Shown here: piece by piece, positions 34,731 to 38,979 of the stretch
How the letters are laid out: every line of letters begins with the position of its first letter
Position numbering within the stretch: the first letter of the stretch is position 1
NCBI RefSeq assembly: GCF_003693445.1
Contig: NZ_RFAR01000064.1
Coordinates: 1-38,979 of the forward strand
DNA from: Aquitalea palustris
GTDB taxonomy: Bacteria > Pseudomonadota > Gammaproteobacteria > Burkholderiales > Chromobacteriaceae
Reading direction: 5' to 3'
DNA: 38,979 nucleotides
Notes under the pieces: model-generated
What the model saw: only the letters and a program-made list of their open reading frames with translations
What the model was told of the DNA's origin: nothing
Database searches by the model: none
Translations under genes and position numbers: made by a program

Positions 34731-36553
34731 GTCGCTACCTCCTCGTCTTGTTGCACCGTATGCACGCGCAGACGGCTGAAACTGTTCGGGCTGCAATAAA
34801 GCGCGAAGAAGCGCTCCAGCACCGAGGCAAACAGGTAAACGCTGCCGCCCACGTAATAGTCGGCATCCAGCGTCAGCTGGATTTCACTGCCACGGACAAA
34901 GCCGGAGAAGTCGCGGCCACTGACCCGGCTGACCGCGGCCTGGCTGCGGATGCCGACAATGCCCTGGATCTGCCGGGTGTTCACTGCCGAGTCCCCCAGG
35001 TTGTACAGGGTCAGCATTTCCTGGATCGCCTGGCAGCCGGAATCGACGATGGACAGGTAATTCAGCGACAAATGCGAAATCAGCCGCCACTGCACCGCCC
35101 GTCCCAGCGGGCTGCGCTGGCTGGCGCTGGGCTTGCGCAATAGCCGCACCCGTTTCACTACCGAGTGGCCGGGCAGGGAAAAATCCGTGCGCTGGGTGGC
35201 CTGGCTGCCGCCAAAGGGAATCTGCTCCGGCAGGTCGCGGTTGCTGCACAGCAGGCTCAGGCTCAATACCTCGCTGGCTGGCCGCACCGCATTGAACTGC
35301 AAGTCCACCAGGTGCAGTTCCATCTCACTGCCCTTGTCACTCTGGCGGCGCGAGTTTTCACGGCTGGCGTGCCAGTAAAAACGTGGTGCCTTGAGATGAC
35401 TGCCATGGCGGGTGGCGTAGAAGGGGGCGACTTCCTCGCTGCGTTCGCCTTCGGCAGATTTCTCCACGCGGACGACCCGCTGCAGCTGTACCACTTCGTA
35501 GGCCAGCGGCTTGCGCGCATCTACCACCACCGGATAGCTGGCTTTCTGATGGGTCACCCGGATGGGTTCGCCCGGCTGCTGGAACAGATTGACAATAGGC
35601 GTGCAGCCCAGCTTCAGGTGTTGGGCCTGCAACTGCGCCAGCAGCCGATGGTGGCGTTCGCTGTCCGGGTAGCGTTTCAGCATGATCTGCACGACCAGCT
35701 TGTCGCCAGGCAGCCGGCTGGCCAGCTTGTCCAGTTGCAGCAAGTCGACAAACAGGAATTTGTCCGGATAGCAGAAGTATTCGGTCAGCAGGCGATAGCC
35801 CATGAATGAGCGCTCGTCATACTCCAGCATGCCTTCGTCTTTGCCAAAGCCCACCGGCTGCAGGCAGGAGGCGGGCAGCACCCGCGTGCGTGCCGGGTCT
35901 TCGCTGCCATCGCCCACCCGCACACCCAGCGCATTGGACAGCAGCATTTCATACAGCAGATGCATCAGCGCCGGCTCGCCATCCAGGAAAAACCGCAGCG
36001 ATTGCAGGCCGATATCACAGAGTGGCAAGCCACCCTGGCTTTGCAGCTCCAGGGTGAGGATGGCGGCGGCATCCGGTGCCAGTTGCCGCAGATAGGGCGA
36101 GGCGCTGGTCAGTTCCAGCCGGGCCTTGTCCAGCGTCAGCGGGTACAGGTCTACCGGATAGGCACTGCGGAATTTGCACACCACACCCTGCATGGCCGGG
36201 GCATGCACCGGCTGGCCACGCTCCACCCGGTAGCGCTTGGCAATTTCCGGCCGCAGGGGGTCGCACTCAAACTGCACGATGCTGGCCGACGGCACGGGCT
36301 GCAGGTAGTGCGGGTAGAGCACGTCCAGAAAACTGCCGGCCACTTCCGGGTAGTCATCATCCAGTTTTTTGTGGATACGGGCAGCCAGCAGTGCAAACGA
36401 CTCGATCAGCCGCTCGGTATGCGGGTCCTCGCACTGGTCGCCTTCCATGTGCAGGCGACCGGCAATCTTCGGGTAGCGCCGGGCAAACTCACCGGATAGC
36501 TCGCGCAGCTGGCCCAGCTCGCGTTCGTAGTAGGGGAGGAGGTTTTCTAGCAT
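34694..36553 (-). CDS. tssF: Type VI secretion baseplate protein TssF
   Basis: A 619-residue baseplate protein of the TssF/VasA family. The N-terminus 'LLPYYERELGQLRELSGEFA' and 'RYPKIAGRLHM', then 'FLDVLYPHYLQPVPSASIVQ', are diagnostic. Later blocks include 'FVDLLQLDKL' and the C-terminal 'GSVYLFASVLERFFALYCS'. Length is normal for the family. It begins 6 nt after the stop of the DUF2235 effector gene and has no good ribosome-binding site of its own, which suggests coupling to the effector gene. tssE, normally just upstream of tssF, is not there. Confidence 0.95.
   Translation of the reverse strand: MLENLLPYYERELGQLRELSGEFARRYPKIAGRLHMEGDQCEDPHTERLIESFALLAARIHKKLDDDYPEVAGSFLDVLYPHYLQPVPSASIVQFECDPLRPEIAKRYRVERGQPVHAPAMQGVVCKFRSAYPVDLYPLTLDKARLELTSASPYLRQLAPDAAAILTLELQSQGGLPLCDIGLQSLRFFLDGEPALMHLLYEMLLSNALGVRVGDGSEDPARTRVLPASCLQPVGFGKDEGMLEYDERSFMGYRLLTEYFCYPDKFLFVDLLQLDKLASRLPGDKLVVQIMLKRYPDSERHHRLLAQLQAQHLKLGCTPIVNLFQQPGEPIRVTHQKASYPVVVDARKPLAYEVVQLQRVVRVEKSAEGERSEEVAPFYATRHGSHLKAPRFYWHASRENSRRQSDKGSEMELHLVDLQFNAVRPASEVLSLSLLCSNRDLPEQIPFGGSQATQRTDFSLPGHSVVKRVRLLRKPSASQRSPLGRAVQWRLISHLSLNYLSIVDSGCQAIQEMLTLYNLGDSAVNTRQIQGIVGIRSQAAVSRVSGRDFSGFVRGSEIQLTLDADYYVGGSVYLFASVLERFFALYCSPNSFSRLRVHTVQQDEEVATWPARAGEALVI
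34737..34744 (-). promoter_or_regulatory. Consensus ribosome-binding site of tssG inside tssF
   Basis: Minus-strand gaggaggt lies 6 nt before the tssG ATG and inside the tssF coding region. It decides the tssG start. Confidence 0.85.
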
Positions 36554-36559
36554 GCGTTA

Positions 36560-38590
36560 TTAGTGGCTGGATCGAGATATACGTTGTTGTGCGGACTGCT
36601 CTAGTTCCTTGCGCTTGATGTCCGTTACCCGTGGCGAGCGACAAATCAGCTGCTTGTTGCTATTGCCATCAGTGAAGAAAACAGTGCGGTAACGCAAATA
36701 AGTGCCGTGTGGTTCACGTTTGGCCAGTGCCGCATGCATGAACCATGCACGGGAGTCATGCACATGCTCGTCGTACAGTGCCATCAGCTCCGGGTTTTGG
36801 GTCACTGCGTTATACAAGCCTTCGCCATCTTCGCGCAGCATGACCAGTTCCTCGCCACAGTCATCGCTGAATACGCGCGAGATACCGGTAAAGAAGGTGG
36901 CCAGACCGCCAATCACATTGAAAGACAGAGTGGTGCGGCCGACATAATCATCAGCAAAATCCTTGGCCCCTTCTTTCAACTGGGTTTTGTCCTGTGTGGC
37001 TTCGTATTCTTTATTGATATTCGGGGTGTAAGTTTTATTGCCATCGGTAGGCTTGCCGTTCTTGACCGGTGCTTCCAGGGTGACCGCCTGGCTTTTGCCT
37101 TGCTTGCTCTGCTTTTTCCAGGCGTCTTTTTCCGCTTCTGCCTGCCAGGATGGGGTGTCTCTGGAGTGTTGATAGAAGGGGGCATTTTCATAGCCAGGGC
37201 CACCCTTCTCGTGTAGCCCCCCTGCGTAGCGGGCAATACGCCAGGCGGTGATCTGGGCGGTCTGGAACTGCAGGATGTCTTCCAGCGAGCTGCTGGCACT
37301 GGCTTGTTGACGCCAGGCTTCGAAGCGTTGTTTTAGAATGGAGTCGAGAAAATACAATTCTGCTATCGACTTATCCATAAAACGCCATTGCTCACGTTGC
37401 TGCAGCTGGGCAATGCGCTCGGCAGAGCCATGCAATAACTCCTTATTTACTTGCAGCGGTGCTCCGGCATCAAATGCCAGCCGGTACATATGCAGCAACG
37501 GCAGCTGTGATAGCAACATGCCTTGCCCTTCGCGGGCCTTGCCCTGGTCACCTGGCGGATAGCCACCGCCAACATCGCTGTGCATGCCCGGATACACCCA
37601 TTCGCCCAGTGTGCAGGCCGGATAGCTGCGGTTGGCAATGGCGATGGAGTCCAGTGCAAAGCACAGCCGCTGCTCATGTGCACTCACCAGATGGGCACAC
37701 CGCCGGGGCAGATGCGCCTCTGGTGGCAGTTTCATGGTGCCATCCGCCCAGCCCATATGGCCTTCTGCTCCCGGGGCCAGCTCGGTCAGTCCCACTGCCG
37801 CCACGGTATCGAACAGGCCCAGAAACTCCACGCTGAGCGGAATGCCGCACAGGCTTTCGCAGCCTTCGTCCAGCTGTTCGCGTAAGCGCCAGATAAAAGC
37901 CCGCGCTTCGGCCGCACCGCGTGAGAAGCCGTACACATACAGCTTGATGCTGAGAATTTCCGGTTTGTAACCGTTCTGGCGTTTAGCCAGCAAGGGGGCC
38001 AGTTGTTGTTGCATCAGCTCCCGGCGTTCCTGCCGGGTGGTGCTGCGTTGTTGTTTCACCCCGTGCTCGGATTCCACATAGCTATACTGCATGGCCTTGA
38101 CTAGTGCGTATGCATCTTCAGCATCCAGTTTCTCATTTTGAGCGCTATAGGCACGGCGCAAGGCATCAACTAGGCGGGTCAGTCCCCACAGAATGCGGTC
38201 TTCGCCACCAGCGGCAAAGCTGAGGCCGCTGCTGGAAGGTTTGTCTTCGCCGATCTCCTTGAAAACCGTACCCACTCCCTGCATGTAGTAGCTGTAATAG
38301 CCCCAGTCTCTACCATCGAGAGAGCCAATTGATGCATTAAACAAGCGTCGTACATTGCTGCTGTTGACTGGATTGGCCTTGTCGTCTGAGTCGCCATGAT
38401 TATTGGTACCGTCAAAAAACAGGCTGATATTCAGTACCTGTACACAGGGCGAGGGCTGCCCCTCCTGCCGGGCCTGGCAATGTGCCGCATCGACCTGCTG
38501 TTGTTGCTGGCTGCGATTGGCAATGACTTCGTCCAGACGGGTGGGTAGATAACCCGCTTCAGGAAAGGCGGGGGCGATCAGGGCTGGCAT
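36560..38590 (-). CDS. Tle1-like phospholipase effector (DUF2235)
   Basis: A 676-residue alpha/beta-hydrolase of the DUF2235/Tle1 family, type VI antibacterial lipases that attack membrane phospholipids in the periplasm of target cells. The family opening 'LFFDGTNNH' is at about 57-65. The nucleophile elbow GFSRG gives Ser223; Asp261 ('LGLFDTVAAVG') and His337 ('GMHSDVGGGYP') are candidate partners. A hydrophobic stretch near the C-terminal quarter ('VIGGLATFFTGI') may contact membranes. There is no signal peptide, as expected for type VI cargo. The start overlaps the end of the DUF3304 gene by 13 nt and tssF starts 6 nt after its stop. Enzyme activity is inferred from motifs. Confidence 0.9.
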   Translation of the reverse strand: MPALIAPAFPEAGYLPTRLDEVIANRSQQQQQVDAAHCQARQEGQPSPCVQVLNISLFFDGTNNHGDSDDKANPVNSSNVRRLFNASIGSLDGRDWGYYSYYMQGVGTVFKEIGEDKPSSSGLSFAAGGEDRILWGLTRLVDALRRAYSAQNEKLDAEDAYALVKAMQYSYVESEHGVKQQRSTTRQERRELMQQQLAPLLAKRQNGYKPEILSIKLYVYGFSRGAAEARAFIWRLREQLDEGCESLCGIPLSVEFLGLFDTVAAVGLTELAPGAEGHMGWADGTMKLPPEAHLPRRCAHLVSAHEQRLCFALDSIAIANRSYPACTLGEWVYPGMHSDVGGGYPPGDQGKAREGQGMLLSQLPLLHMYRLAFDAGAPLQVNKELLHGSAERIAQLQQREQWRFMDKSIAELYFLDSILKQRFEAWRQQASASSSLEDILQFQTAQITAWRIARYAGGLHEKGGPGYENAPFYQHSRDTPSWQAEAEKDAWKKQSKQGKSQAVTLEAPVKNGKPTDGNKTYTPNINKEYEATQDKTQLKEGAKDFADDYVGRTTLSFNVIGGLATFFTGISRVFSDDCGEELVMLREDGEGLYNAVTQNPELMALYDEHVHDSRAWFMHAALAKREPHGTYLRYRTVFFTDGNSNKQLICRSPRVTDIKRKELEQSAQQRISRSSH

Positions 38591-38979
38591 GTTGGTGAGG
38601 CTCCCAGGCGGCGGATGATTTCCTTGGCACGGCCTTCTCCATAAGGCAGATGACCCAATACTCTGCTGTGTTCAGCTGAGTCGATCAGTGGATAGACCTT
38701 GTCGCAAGGCAAAAAAATCAGTACCAAAGAAGATACCTTTTGGTAAGGTGGTACCTGCATGGTAATGCTGTGGTGGGTGTAGTTGGCCTTGTGAATGGCA
38801 TGCCACTTGATTACTTCGGGTGTTGTCGTGCCATCGGGGTTGTATCTGGGAGGTTTGATCCCCCCTGGATTCGTGTCTGGACTGGGGTCCTTGGTCCACT
38901 CAATGGTGGCCATCATGCCGGGCTGCCATTTTTTTGGCAGGCTGACGCAGCACTCTTCGCCACCACCACCACCCATGCC
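38578..38979 (-). CDS. DUF3304 protein, probable Tle1 immunity or accessory protein (partial)
   Basis: The frame is open to the right edge, so the N-terminus is missing; at least 133 codons are present. The visible part contains the DUF3304 signature: a Gly run followed by 'EECCVSLPKKWQPGM', then 'WHAIHKANYTHH' and a C-terminal 'RVLGHLPYG'. DUF3304 proteins, often lipoproteins, are commonly encoded next to DUF2235 lipases and are thought to protect the producer or assist the effector. The stop overlaps the lipase start by 13 nt, supporting a functional pair. Any signal peptide or lipobox would be in the part outside the window. Confidence 0.8.
   Translation of the reverse strand, partial: GMGGGGGEECCVSLPKKWQPGMMATIEWTKDPSPDTNPGGIKPPRYNPDGTTTPEVIKWHAIHKANYTHHSITMQVPPYQKVSSLVLIFLPCDKVYPLIDSAEHSRVLGHLPYGEGRAKEIIRRLGASPTCQP

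Overview
This is a GC-rich, densely coded bacterial chromosome segment with no rRNA, tRNA, CRISPR array or insertion sequence that I can see. Gene content (glnE-ilvE, YhdP/nitrilase/TldD, heptosyltransferase II, PhoH with a PIN domain, a PduO-type adenosyltransferase, a Cpx-like two-component system) and the protein sequences suggest a Gram-negative betaproteobacterium. The Chromobacteriaceae/Neisseriales (Aquitalea, Vogesella or Chromobacterium type) fit best. That placement is inferred from remembered protein likeness, not from a search.

Layout. (1) 1-1310: a low-complexity protein of unknown function, then a cobalamin adenosyltransferase, ending at a bidirectional terminator. (2) 1374-5786, minus strand: trxB, an Smr-domain protein, a Bcp peroxiredoxin, a PIN-PhoH ATPase and an alpha/beta hydrolase. 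This is a redox and nucleic-acid housekeeping block. (3) 5902-7494: a YjfB-like small protein, a secreted Sel1-repeat protein and a Ser/Thr/Gln-rich disordered protein, separated by two strong terminators. (4) 7592-13317, minus strand: a TetR regulator and waaF; then glnE, ilvE and a CHCC zinc-finger protein ending at their own terminator. (5) 13374-21438, plus strand: YhdP, nitrilase and TldD closely packed, an orphan periplasmic binding protein and a LysR regulator. (6) 21445-24737: a poly-Ser protein divergent from a CpxR/CpxA-like pair, with a 0.55 kb intergenic region carrying GTAAA-type boxes phased at 10 bp. (7) 24746-27996: folE followed 2 nt later by a BLUF photoreceptor, a small Cys-rich protein, a membrane diguanylate cyclase and a small membrane-type protein whose tail matches YjfB. 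(8) 28143 to the right edge, minus strand: part of a type VI secretion cluster in transcription order DUF3304 protein, Tle1-like lipase (DUF2235), tssF, tssG, clpV/tssH, an unrecognised membrane-anchored protein, PAAR, tssA. The sheath, baseplate and membrane-complex genes not seen here would lie beyond the right edge.

The parts that most deserve a second look are the type VI block (an effector/immunity module upstream of tssF and an unknown 480-residue protein overlapping PAAR), the phased CpxR-like boxes, the shared YjfB-like tail on two unrelated-looking small proteins, the folE-BLUF gene pair and the two disordered low-complexity proteins. Most start-codon choices rest on visible Shine-Dalgarno sequences; several (smr, yhdP, glnE, ilvE, the binding protein) are uncertain and are marked so.
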